In this document: positions 13,449-27,544 of the stretch, in pieces
Layout of the letters: each line of letters begins with the position of its first letter
How positions within the stretch are numbered: the stretch's first letter is position 1
Source: Marsupella aquatica
Taxonomy: Eukaryota > Marchantiophyta
Direction: 5' to 3'
DNA: 64,000 nt
Assembly (NCBI GenBank): GCA_973895155.1
Contig: OZ316895.1
Coordinates: 22,754,001-22,818,000, forward strand
Made by a program: the position numbers and the translations under genes
The notes under the pieces: generated by a model
What the model was told of the DNA's origin: nothing
The model's input: the letters and a program-made list of their open reading frames with translations, nothing else
Databases searched by the model: none

Positions 13449-13622
13449 GCTGACAACAACACGCCTCCCAAAACATTCCATGTGTGGAATCCAAGTTTCA
13501 GTGATGATTTAATTTAGTCTGGGGCCATATAGGGTGCAGTACTGGAGTGGGGATTTACACATGAAACTTTGGGAGGCGTGTTAATGTCAGCGCCAAACCT
13601 TACATGGCCCTACACTAAATTA
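13449..13622. repeat. interleaved inverted repeats (A-B-A'-B')
   Basis: Block A (13449-13487, with core AACACGCCTCCCAAA) returns inverted at 13556-13591. Block B (13510-13535, TAATTTAGTCTGGGGCCATA) returns inverted at 13597-13622. The two inverted pairs interlock instead of nesting. Both pairs are imperfect but clear. This could be a rearranged MITE-like element or a duplication with inversion. Confidence 0.75.
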
Positions 13623-13819
13623 ACTAGACATTGATCGTCAACGCCTGAAAAGCTGTCAAAGCTCTTTGTTTGGCAACATCTATTGTGTAATTCACAATAT
13701 TTTTCTATGCCTTTATGGGTTATGGGGGTTTGCATGTTTTTCTTTGGCCCTTTTACACAAATTTGTGCAATCTTTATGTCAAACGGAGGCCCTATCCAAT
13801 ACTTTTTGTCATCACTACC

Positions 13820-13965
13820 TTCTTTAGATAGTTGGTGTGTGTTGGAGTACATAGGGCTCCCGCATTCACTACTCTTTGTAGGGGTGACCAGCTTCTTTAT
13901 ATAGTTGGTGTGTGTTGGAGTACATAGGGCTCAGGCATTTCACTACTCTTTGTAGGGGTGAGATG
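13820..13965. repeat. two-copy 73-bp tandem repeat
   Basis: A unit containing AGTTGGTGTGTGTTGGAGTA and a CACTACTCTTTGTAGGGGTG block occurs twice in a row, offset by 73 bases. Confidence 0.85.
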
Positions 13966-14452
13966 GGGGATTTTAGGGTCGCTACATAAATTCCTCTGCT
14001 TCCCCCTCCTATGTAATTCACCTTGAAGTTGTACCAGGTTTTCAGTTTGCCAATAGGTAGGCTTATAAGTTCTATTTTCTACATGTTGTTGTTGTTGTGT
14101 TTTGCCTGGACTCTTGGGTTTTCTGGCTCTTTATCTTCCTGGGGTTTTCCCTTATTGCCTCCCTTCATAAGGTCTCCTGCTTTGGGGATCAAGTCTCCCA
14201 GTTGGGCATCTTCTTTTTGGTAGTGTGATATATATAGACAAGCCCTCTACTCTCTTGGTGAAGTTGAGGTCCCATGGACCTAAATGTTTGATAAAATACC
14301 TAGATGAACCAGTCAAACCTGGATGACAGCAGAAAACCTTTGTTGTACTCAGATAGCACTATTTCTGTGAGAAAAAGGTCAACAGTAACCTGGTGCATCC
14401 GGGTTGCAAGGTTTATAGAAGTTGTCCATCTGTCTAAGCATTACTTTCTCTC

Positions 14453-14548
14453 TTGGTAAAAGAGTAAACATTCAGTTCCCACTGAATTTGAATGTGTGAG
14501 TTGGTAAAAGAGTAAACATTCAGTTCCCACTGAATTTGAATGTGTGAG
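14453..14548. repeat. two-copy 48-bp tandem repeat
   Basis: Copies at 14453-14500 and 14501-14548 appear identical. The unit starts TTGGTAAAAGAGTAAACATT. Identity suggests a recent duplication. Confidence 0.92.
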
Positions 14549-15024
14549 TGAAAGAGGAAAAACAAGATAAAAGTACTGAAGAGTGAAAGTAAAGTAAAGT
14601 AAAAGAGTGAAAGATCTGCAAGGAAGTGTACCCTAAAGTCCAATCTACCACTATAATTCCCCACCCTGCCACAAAGGCGTCATTCCTTAGTGTACAAAGT
14701 GATAAAAAAAGGGGAACCAATCTTGACCGTCTATCAAACCATTTTTTTACACCATCAGACTATACACCCGTCTTAAATAAATGTCTGCCTTTTAGCCTGC
14801 CAAACCTGCCCAAGACAAAAACCTAATTTTACAATAATTAATTGTATTTCTATTTTAATTATTTAAATCTACATTTAGAAATTTGGAAAAAGAACTTTGA
14901 GAATTTTTGAAAACTTTGAAAATAAATAAATTATTAAAATTTATTCCTAAAAGATTTAATACTAAAAAATCCATATTTTTCAGTTGGTTGTGCTTGGATT
15001 CTACAATGTGTGGCAACTATCTTG

Positions 15025-15220
15025 CATCTCCAATTTCTGTGTACAACGCAAGGGATATTGAACATGACCACAATGATCATATGATCAGGATAACACATAA
15101 CATGCCTCAACTATATCACTCACATCTCCAATTTCTGTGTGCAACGCCAGGGTTATTGAACATGACCACAATGATCTTATGATTAGGATAACACATAACA
15201 TGCCTCAACTATATCGCATC
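15025..15220. repeat. two-copy 98-bp tandem repeat
   Basis: The word CATCTCCAATTTCTGTGT starts at 15025 and again at 15123, and the following 90 bases match with a few substitutions. Confidence 0.88.
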
Positions 15221-15349
15221 ACTCATATTTTTTTGCCTTGCCTTGACACATATTTCTAATCTTTACATATTTATTCTCCGCAACATCTTTATCTTACTTT
15301 GACATTTTTTCTCATCTTGATATCTTCTCCTCACATTGACATCTTTATT

Positions 15350-15640
15350 GTTAGGATTTACTCTTAGGTCTAGAGTTACAACTGTACCATAGTTAAGGCT
15401 AACCTTAGTCGTAGACTTGGTTAGGTTAGTCATGTTGTGCACACTCTATAACCAAGCGGTGTTTGCTTGGAGAGGGGGAACTCAGGCTCATTGTTACGGA
15501 GCTAGTTGAGAGATAGAGAAAGTTTGCAGTGTGGATGCTTGGTATGGCCGGTCAGCCTAGAGTGCAGTAAAGTTCATATGTGTTCCCGTGGACATAGCCT
15601 CATGTGGAGGTGAACCACATATATCTCTGTGTCGACTCTT
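15350..15640 (+). mobile_element. Ty1/copia-type LTR fragment
   Basis: The stretch starts TTGTTAGGATTTACTCTTAG and ends in a CCCGTGGACATAGCC segment followed by GTGAACCACATATATCT and TGTGTC. That arrangement is typical of the R/U5 end of plant copia LTRs. Related ends occur at 26560-26910 and 27230-27490 in the same orientation. No primer-binding site or internal protein is recognisable next to it, so it is probably a solo or truncated LTR. Confidence 0.6.
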
Positions 15641-15689
15641 GTGCATTGGATGGTTCATGGGCTTGCTGTTTCGATTGTCGTCTACGCTC

Positions 15690-16035
15690 AACATTTATCT
15701 CATCACGATATATTTTCTCTCCTCAATATCTTTTTCTCATCTTTATATCTTTTTCTCACCTCGCCACCTTTTCTTTCCTTGAAATTTTTTTTTATCACCT
15801 TGATTTCTTTTTTCTACTTTGGCATTATTTTTCTCTTATTGTATTAGTTTTTTATTGCATCATGATTTTTTTTCTCCCATTGACATTTTTCTCACCTCAC
15901 CATCTTTTTCTCACCTCACTATCTTTTCTCTCCTTAAGATATTTTTCTCACCACAATTTCTTTTCCTCACCTTGGCATATTTTCCTCTCGTTGACATCTT
16001 TTTTCACCTCGCCATCTCAACATATTTTCTCACAT
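15690..16035 (+). repeat. degenerate pyrimidine-rich minisatellite
   Basis: The + strand is nearly all T and C, built from degenerate units of about 20 bases such as TTTCTCACCTCGCCATCTTT. It reads as long Phe/Leu/Ser-rich open frames, which result from the composition and are not membrane proteins. Confidence 0.75.
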
Positions 16036-16140
16036 TCAGGTAAGATAGAGAAGTGAACGTGAGAGTGCATTGAAGTGTGATTGTATTTTCTCACATTCAG
16101 GTAAGATAGAGAAGTGAAGCATTGAAGTGTGATTGTTTTA
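16023..16140. repeat. two-copy 62-bp tandem repeat
   Basis: ATTTTCTCACATTCAGGTAA starts near 16023 and again near 16085. The following AGATAGAGAAGTGAA and TTGAAGTGTGATTG words are shared, with a small deletion in the second copy. Confidence 0.85.
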
Positions 16141-16822
16141 CTGTGTTTGTGCAACATTTGAGGATATGGTTGCAAAAGTGTCATTGTTTAGGTTGAGTGG
16201 TTAAGATTGCAACAAACATGATCATTCATTTTGTTCTTAAGTGTTCTAGTAGGGGAGGGTGAAGGTTAGAGCATGGGGATGCAACATGGGTGGTGAAGGT
16301 TAGAGCATGAGGTTGGACCACGGCAATGCAAGATGGGTGACAATGATCCACTCGTTTTGGAGTCCAAGCATGGTTATGTCATAGGGGGGGGTCCAGTTAG
16401 TTTGTTACTAAATTATTTTTTACTTATATGTATTGAAGTTTTTCAAGATAAATTCATCACGAGTGAGTTGAATTGCCTTCCTCAGATCATAATTGTCTTC
16501 TACCAAAACTTGATCCCACAGCACTAATTAAAACAGATGCAAACAGCCCTTGTGACAGTTAGTTCCTGCAGAGTCAATCTTGTAATTTTGAGCCCAGAGC
16601 TCGTGGACTGAAATGGTGCGAAAAGAGAGATTGCAAGGTCTCCGTTGTTTGCTCATGGGTAAATTACCGTAGAAGGATATGAGAACTGGATGTGTACCCC
16701 ACTTTCAAAACATCTGGAAGAATTCCCCCAAAAAAATTGATGATAAATTGTGTCAGCTTGCTTCTCAATTACTCCACTTCAAGTCGGCAAATTAAATTCT
16801 CTACACGGAGATCCAATTCGGC

Positions 16823-20310
<3,488 letters not shown>

Positions 20311-21806
20311 AGCTACACCGAATGCTGCGGCAACGAATAGACCCTGAGCTGATGAAGAGCTACACTCTGAATGTGCAGTCCCAAAATCGAGCGAATTGTG
20401 GGGATTGATGAGTTTCAGTACACGGAGAAGGGAATCTGCCGTGAGGGTGTTGAAAAGGAGATTTCACTTTTGGAACCCAAAAAGGAGAGGTTACCAACGA
20501 AATCCTATCATCATCCGATTTGGGATCGGGATTACATTTCGCTCACATATGTTTGTGGATTCCAACTGTAGCATTGGCACCCATTGATGAGGACCACACG
20601 TCCACACAAAACCAAACCAGGAGTGCCTGCGTGGCACTCACCCCAGGTATTTTAGCCGCAAACATTTCAAAGGTGGGTCTGGCTGAGGAAACCTCCATAG
20701 CCAGTATGGAGTTGGAGCATCAATTGTTTATGTGTGTGTGCTTTGAAAGCACTTTTTTACTCTACAGTGAAAGAAGGGAACAAGAGTCAGATGTTTTCCG
20801 AGGTCTTTAGCCCTCACATATTTTCCAAGGCTGTTGGAGCATCATCTGCATTTTTCTTTGTGGGTGTGACTCGCTTGCTAACGAAGGGAACAAGACCCAG
20901 AGGTTTTCCAAGGTCTTAGCCCTCACATATTTCCAAGGGTGTCTTGCAAGGTTTTCTTATACTCTTGGAGTGACTGAAAATGAGGTTTTAGCATTCACAT
21001 ATTTTCCAAGGTTTTTGGACATTCTTGGCTTGACTGAAAATGGGTTGTCCACGGGGATTATTCTGTTGGCTCCTATGGTACAAGGTACATGTGCTGGCCG
21101 CAGTACTTCTGGTACCTGAACCTAGTTGTACTTTACTCCCACTACTTGGGAAACATTAGCGGTTTCAGCTAAGGAGGAGAAGAAGTTTGAATTTGCTTTT
21201 GAATTTGCTTGAGATATACTTGATGGACCCATGAGACCATTAATAGACCTTAAATAACATATTTTTAAAACCTGATGGGGTCCATCAACTTGAACTTTTC
21301 AAATTAGGGGTCCATCAAGTATGCTTCTCTAATTTGTTTTTGGATTTATATTTCTCTTTAAGGGTGACGGAAAACTCATGGGGCCAAGATGAATCCTTGC
21401 ACAACCCCTCTCTGACCTTGCCTGCTTTTCTTGGAAGTGGGGTGGATTTCTCTTTTCGTTTTGGGGATTGAGGGTGAATAATGAGGCCAAACTGAATCCC
21501 TGTACTTGCCTCCCACCTTGTGTAGTGCCCTGATTGCGACTTGGGGTCCAGCTACTGACCTTCTCTTCTTCGTAATGTAACCACTAGCCCTTGTCCTCTG
21601 CTTGGTAATGTAACCAATAGCTCCTTGAGATCACCTATAGATCTTGAGCTATGGTCCGTTATTTGTGTATAGCAACAATAGCACCACACATGAGCCATGA
21701 GAATGGCTTGTCAGGACCACCTGCATGGGGCGCACCTCAAGACAAAAGCCAACTAACCTCACTTTTGCTTTGCTTGAAGGCATAAACACTCTTGTACTAC
21801 TCTACA
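20311..21806. other. GAPB upstream region and spacer
   Basis: The GAPB promoter should lie just above 20310, but I cannot name a defended element. Bases 20790-21040 carry three or four degenerate copies of a unit with TTTTCCAAGGTCTTAGCCCT and CACATATTTTCCAAGG. No gene is recognised. Confidence 0.45.
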
Positions 21807-22095
21807 GGTTTTATTTTCACAGAATTAGCACATCACTTGTCACAAAGAATAAGATCATTTTATTGGTTCTAAAGGCAGACTTAGAAACTATTGTGGAAGA
21901 ACATCGGGGTCTTTTAAATCCAATTTTGAGTCTTCTAAGAATATGATTGTACTTTTAATCAAAATTTTGGAATATTTGAAGTATAGTCATGATTTATAAG
22001 GGTAGCAAATTTGGAAAATTTCTTACATTTTATGGGATCTAAGGCTTAAGAAAGTTGCAGGTGATGAAGGCCCTCTACATAGTGAGACCCCCAAG
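21807..22095 (+). repeat. dispersed 0.3-kb repeat, copy A
   Basis: It shares order and spacing with 31855-32139 and with the reverse complement of 23175-23447. Shared words are ATCATTTTATTGGTTCTAA, GGGTCTTTTAAATC, a GGTGATGA segment and a final AGTGAGACCCC. No coding capacity is seen. It may be an LTR or a non-autonomous element. Confidence 0.75.
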
Positions 22096-22239
22096 ACCCT
22101 ATGTTCCTTGGCTTGGACGGAGTGTTATCTAGACAGAACGAGACAGCATCAACATATGTGAACATTTATCCATAGACTCTAACACTGAAAGTATGTATTT
22201 CACCCCGTCTAGGCTACGTCCAAAGCCATGAGAGAAATC

Positions 22240-24800
22240 CAATAGTGCAAAATGATTACATGTGCCATAGCCAACATGCTAGAGCTCCTCCTCTCACTCT
22301 CTCACTCTTTATCTTGAAGAGTAAACCTTCAAGTGTGAGCACAGGTGTGTGTTCCCCTTGGGTATACCCCCTCCCATGATCTATGTGAAACCTAGAACTC
22401 ACATTAATGTTATCCTAGTCTACTGAAGTCTAGCTATTACGTACTATGGAAGTATATAGGTTATACTAGGGGCACCACCTACAACCTATCAAACTCCCCC
22501 TTGACTGTAGTCCTCAACTAACTACCTAGTAGTGTTCCTTCTACCTATCTGTACGAATCTCATTGGGAAGTTCTAGAAGGTAAAACCAATGAGTTTTCCC
22601 CTATACTTGAGAGCTAACTAGAACTAAGCCATAGTTAACAAAGTGTTAGATAGAGCAGTCATACATAGAAGTAAACTACCTACCTAGTACTAGCTAGTCA
22701 CGGAACTTGACTACCCTAACACTTAGCTCCGGTGTCGTTGACTCCAACGTCGAGCACCTCTATGGTCCAAGCCTCCGGAACGGCCATCCGATGGGAGACT
22801 AGTGGGCAACAAGGTGTTACACTAGCAAGAGCAAGGCGCTAAGTTGGTAAAGCACACTAAGGACTTAGACTAGGAAGATCATGGGAAGGGTCGGGCTCAA
22901 GGTGGACCGCCCGGATCCCCGGACGAACTTTGAGTTATGAGGGCTTGAGTGTGAGCTCCTCTTGGGCCCAAGGCTAACAAAGTTTTCATGCGCAACAGTT
23001 GGCGCATGAGATACGACACGGCCCAGGTGTGGTCATCTTGGACCCCCGACTGACAATGGGTTCTGAGGGCCTAGGCATGAGCACTGGGTTGGCCCGATCA
23101 CAATGGGTTGAGGCACTTGGCTTACGAATGTCTAGCTAGAAAGTTATGGGCATAGCAAGTTAATTGCATGCTCGGGGGTCTCACTATATGGGGACCTCCC
23201 CATCACCTATGACGTTTTTAGGCCTCGGACCCCCTAAAATGTAAGATTTTTTTTAATTTCTTTAACCTCTATAAAGTTGGAATATTCCAAAAATTGGATT
23301 AAAAAGACCCTAATGTTCTTATAAGTCTCAAAAGTGAATTTGAAAGACCCTATTGTTCTTCTGCAAAAATTCTTAGTTAAGTCTTCCCTTAGAACCAATA
23401 AAATGACCCTATCCTTCATCGCACGTGATATGCCATTTTTTTGAAAGTGAAAGACCCGAGATTGCATGTCCAAGCATGCAGGTTGGAGTCTAGGTTGAGG
23501 GCCAAATATAGGGGACCAAAGCCAGTCTAGGGGTGGTAGTTCTCCAAAAGCATATATGAAGGGAGTGGTGTCTCCGTGGGGGCCAAGGGTGAGCCCAAAT
23601 CGTGAGTCGCGGCGGTCACGACACTAAGAGGAAACGTCAAATGGAAATAGCGATAACTTCTCAACGGGAAGTCTGTTGGAGGACTTCTTGGATGCGTTGG
23701 AAAGCTCTTGGAGAGAACTACATACTCTTGAGCTCAATTGGGTGTGGGGTGAGATTGTTCTCAAGGTTGGAGGGATCTATTCGCCTACTTGCCAAATCCT
23801 TGCCGAAATAGCAGCCAAGTCGCGTTTAGTTTCCCATGGGAGCTTGCGTTGGGGCAAAAATTCAAAGTAGGCATGGAAGTTTAGTTCCAAGTGCACTTGG
23901 CCCCTAGACTCTTGATTGAGTGGAAACCTTGGAGTTGGTTGCTAGAGTTGAGGCCAATTTGGTCTCAGCATTTTTGGACAAGCTTAGGACAAGTTTTGGG
24001 ACAAACTAGCTATTTGGGCCATGAGCATATCCTAGAGGCAGGGTGGTCAACCAGTAATAAATAGGAAGTGGGGAAGCACGGGTAACATCCAAAGAGAGGT
24101 TGTTTTGGAAAAACAGTGGGTGTCGGCTCGGGCTTTAGCTTATGGCAAGGCCATGCTGGCCCGGGAGGTCCTATTGAGCTTGAGTTGAGACACTAGTCTT
24201 GGAGTTCTTAAATCCTGCGGGTTACAGGCTTACTTAGGTGTTTGGTTGCTTGTGTAGATTGTGAGGACGTACCGTTGAGCTACGCTCAAGTTAGGGAGCA
24301 AGTGTGACTTTGTATGGGAGTTATCGCCAAAGGTGCTAGAGGTACCAAGTTGCTTGCTCAAGGAGTTCCATGTAGGCGTTTGGGCATTAAGGGCACATAG
24401 GTGAGAGTGTTGGGATTGGTGAGGGTGTTGGGTGGCAAGGTCTACGACTTAGCTCCTGCTACCCATATGTATCTCCTTGGGAAATTCTAGACAAAAAACC
24501 AATGTTTCCCCCTTCTCTATGAGAGTTAACTAGAATCAGACCGTAGCCGGTACATACCGGATAGAGAATACATATACAAGAAAAATAACACAGTTAAGCA
24601 TCATTGTGCAAAATTTGAAGCCTTGCACTATGCTCCGTGAAACTAGCCAAAGGAAAGACTTTGGTTACATATTAGGAAGATTGAGTTTTCCATCAATCTT
24701 GATTAACTCAATCTCTTTCTAAGGAATAGCCTACCTGAGAAAGTGATACCTAGTATCAATGTGCTTTATTGAAATCTTGACTCTGTCACTTTGATTGTTG
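22240..24800 (-). mobile_element. decayed Ty1/copia retrotransposon remnant
   Basis: On the minus strand, 24781-24668 translates to the C-terminal part of a copia RNase H, with KHIDTRYHFLR followed by KEIELIKIDGKLNL, interrupted by stop codons. Farther along the same strand, AAGGGGGAGTTT at 22502-22490 looks like a polypurine tract. A duplicated segment with TTCCCAAGGAGA and AGTTAACTAGAA relatives occurs at 22520-22680 and 24460-24600. Copy B of the dispersed repeat sits inside. The order RNase H then polypurine tract fits a copia 3' half. No intact reading frame remains. Confidence 0.65.
23175..23447 (-). repeat. dispersed 0.3-kb repeat, copy B (inverted)
   Basis: This is the reverse complement of the family at 21807-22095 and 31855-32139, including TCATTTTATTGGTTCTAAGG, AGGGTCTTTTTAATCCAATT and the final AGTGAGACCCCC. 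It lies inside the copia remnant. Confidence 0.75.
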
Positions 24801-25699
24801 CCTCAATATACACTTACATGCACGTACTAACAAAACTCTTAGTGATAAGAACTCCAAATGAGTTGGAGGTCCATCCTCCTTTCCTGTTTATATATAGTGC
24901 TTGGCACAAAATTTCTTTCAAAAGCTCGTCTGCCTTAGAAACTTTTTCAAGTTCCTTCCTAGCATAGGAACCTTCTCTGGTTCCTTCCCAACACACCTCG
25001 CTAGGAACGTTCTATGGTTTCATCCTAGCACACCTTACTAGGAACCTTTTATGGTTCCTTCCTTGTTTACAATGATTGCATCCATTTCCATTCGTTCCTT
25101 CAACCTCAATCTACCTCATTGCCTAGGAAGCTTTCTAGGTATCTTACAAGAATATTCCAAGATTTCCTTTATGAAATATTCTAGGAATCTTCAAGAGAAT
25201 CTTTAAAAATATTCTAAGATATTACAATCCTTTCCTCTAAAGTCCTCATTGCAAGAGGTTTCAAAATCCCAAAGAATCTAAGTTAAGCCTAATGAGTGAG
25301 GTTGATGATTGGTTCCCAAGTCGTTTTGTGGAGGGGAAGTCCTTTTCAAAGAATCAAATACTCAACAATCATCTTGCGCCCGCAATGGAAAGTATGTTTT
25401 TAGAGGACACGATCAACTTCATACTTCAGATTATCCTCTACCAACTCGGGAAGAGGTAGGGATGCAAATTGGAAAATTAAGTTGGGCGAACAATATGAGG
25501 TTGAAGTAGTGCCGTGGGGAATCACTTAGTTGTAAAAACCTTGAAAACATGTGGGAACAAACCAGTACATTTTGAAAAACAAAATTTTAAAAAATCAATT
25601 AAAAAAGCCCTTGTACCCTTAATTATACAACTTTGACAAATTTTCAAATATCTTGTTGACTATAAAAAATAATATTTATACCAAAATTGGATTTTTAAA

Positions 25700-26345
25700 T
25701 GTTGTTAGTACAGTGTTTGATTATAATGATTAGCCCGACAAGATTAAAAATAACATTCATTTGTTTGCACCCCATTATAAGAATCCAACAAGTGATTCCC
25801 CAGGGAAGTAGTGTCACATGAAATACTGGATGGATGTGACGCATATGCTCTGGAAGTTTGAGTTGAGTAGGCCACGACACCAATCCATTGGACCACTGAA
25901 AAAGGTCCAATGCGTCGGGCATTCATTTTACAATTTCCTTTTAAAGAAAGATTGGTGTTTGTCAAACTTGATCATCTGCAACATAGTTTTGTGCGCGACG
26001 TTTCTGGTCCGCATACTATTTTTGCCAATTTTGAGCTATTAAAAGCTTCTCGCGTGCTGTTTGCAAAATGTGTTGTAACCGGCCAATAAATGTTTTTGTC
26101 GCTACAACCTTAATCAGTACAATCTTCTGATGAATCAAAGATGTGGGAATGGAAGGTGCTCACCATACGTGAGATAAAAAGGAGATACCTTGGTAGAGAT
26201 GTTAATGGCGTTGTTATAAGCAAACTCAAGCAAGGGTAGAACAAGATCCCACTTGGTTTGCTTGTCCAATGTAAATGCACGGAGCACCTCCTCGATGGTT
26301 TGGTTGGAGCGTTCGGTTTGACCATCAGTTTCAGGGTGTAAAGTT
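25700..26345 (-). mobile_element. decayed Ty3/gypsy retrotransposon, integrase region
   Basis: The minus strand from about 26342 encodes the end of a gypsy integrase core, HPETDGQTERSNQTIEE, followed by FTLDKQTKWDLVLPLLEFAY and an NNAINIS segment, open for about 70 codons. About 200 bases farther along the strand the integrase C-terminal motif appears in two frames: RRIGPFSVVQ, then LPEHMRHIHPVFHVTLLP. Frameshifts and missing flanks show it is dead. The family assignment rests on the order of these two well-known motifs. Confidence 0.88.
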
Positions 26346-26559
26346 CATGAAATAGCTTAAGTGTTTAAACCGCCATTGGAATCAAGTTTGGAGTGGACAA
26401 AAGACTGGAATTTGGACTTGTTATAATAAATTTGGATCCACCAAATTTTGATTAGGGCAAGTAGGACTTTAAACTTGATATACATTTTAGAGTATGCAGA
26501 GATATGAATGTTGAAAATAGCCTTGGAAAATTTAGAGTCAACACTCATCAAAAGCTAAT

Positions 26560-26910
26560 TTTCAATTAGAAGACTTATCTTTTAGTAACCTTGCGACTAA
26601 TACCTATCTTATGTTAGGGTTAACTCTAGTCTTGGGATAATCTCTTGTTACTTAGGCTAAACTGCCATTAGGGTGTTAATGGTAATTAGCCACGACTCTT
26701 GCACCTAGCACATAGAGGGGCTAGGGAGAGCTCTTCTTGGAGACTCATTCTCATTGTTGAGGGCGCTAGCTAGGTGCTAGGAGGAGAGCTTGTGCAAGGA
26801 GGCTTTGTGTGGCCATGCATGGTGGCCAAAGCTTAGTAAAGCTCTTGTGTGCTCCCATGGATGTAGCCTTGATGAAGGTGAAACATGTGTCTCTTTGTGT
26901 CAGTGTGTGC
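26560..26910 (+). mobile_element. Ty1/copia-type LTR fragment
   Basis: It contains TTAGGGTTAACTCTAGTCTT near its start, then TAAAGCTCTTGTG, CCCATGGATGTAGCC and a degenerate AAGGTGAAACATGTGTCTCT end. This matches the layout of the copia LTR ends at 15350-15640 and 27230-27490. Confidence 0.55.
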
Positions 26911-27229
26911 ATGCTTGCTGATTGTTTTCATAATTGTTTTGTGACGGTTTTATCGCAACATCTTAGTCATGTGATTGTGATTAGTTGGGATAAAGTATTG
27001 GAATGTCAGTTTGAAAATTGTATTTGTGCAAACTTACTTGCTAATATGAGAATTTTAATTAATGTTTGTTTTACAATTGTATGTAGCCTAACTTGGCTCC
27101 AATGTATAACCTTTAATTTCATACTTGGTCTATTGCATGTTCATATCTAGAATGAGATATAAGAGCAAGTATGTAGTATATTTGTATGTTTGATCACTTG
27201 TGTTTTGTTGTAAAAGTAAGCAAACTAAA

Positions 27230-27490
27230 CATGTTGTTAGATATTGCTCTAGTCTTGTGACTCATGAGCTAACTACAGTTAGGCTAACTCGGGTTAAGAT
27301 TTAGCTATTGTTAGCGGTAGTGCTATTGTGTATATAGCCAGGGCTAATGCCAGACCCTGGTGGATCTTCAGCTCATTGTTGGAGTGGAGCAAGAGAGAAG
27401 TAAAGGTCTCGTGCTTTCCCGTGGACGTAGCCTCAGACATGAGGTGAATCACATACTCGTTATGTCGACTACTTTGTATGGTGTTCACAT
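27230..27490 (+). mobile_element. Ty1/copia-type LTR fragment
   Basis: It carries TCTAGTCTTGTGACTCATGA, a TGTGTATATAGCC promoter-like word, GTAAAGGTCTCGTG, CCCGTGGACGTAGCC and GTGAATCACATAC before TGTCGAC. It is the third LTR end of this type in the window, 0.6 kb from the second and in the same orientation. Confidence 0.55.
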
Positions 27491-27544
27491 GTGCATGGTG
27501 TCTTGGGATAGGGATTATCCCCAACACATGCAACATGCATGAAG

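Larger units (their letters stand above)
13213..16822. other. intergenic spacer rich in local repeats
   Basis: This lies upstream of the helicase gene and downstream of GAPB, with no recognisable gene. It holds the inverted-repeat cluster 13449-13622, several two-copy tandem duplications, a copia-type LTR fragment (15350-15640) and a pyrimidine-rich tract (15690-16035). The helicase promoter should lie just above 13213. I see no clear TATA element that I would defend. Confidence 0.5.

Noticed and set aside
15604-16056. 150-codon Phe/Leu-rich open frame resembling a membrane protein
   Set aside because: It is a translation of a T/C-rich degenerate repeat. Neighbouring frames show the same composition, and no family signal is present.
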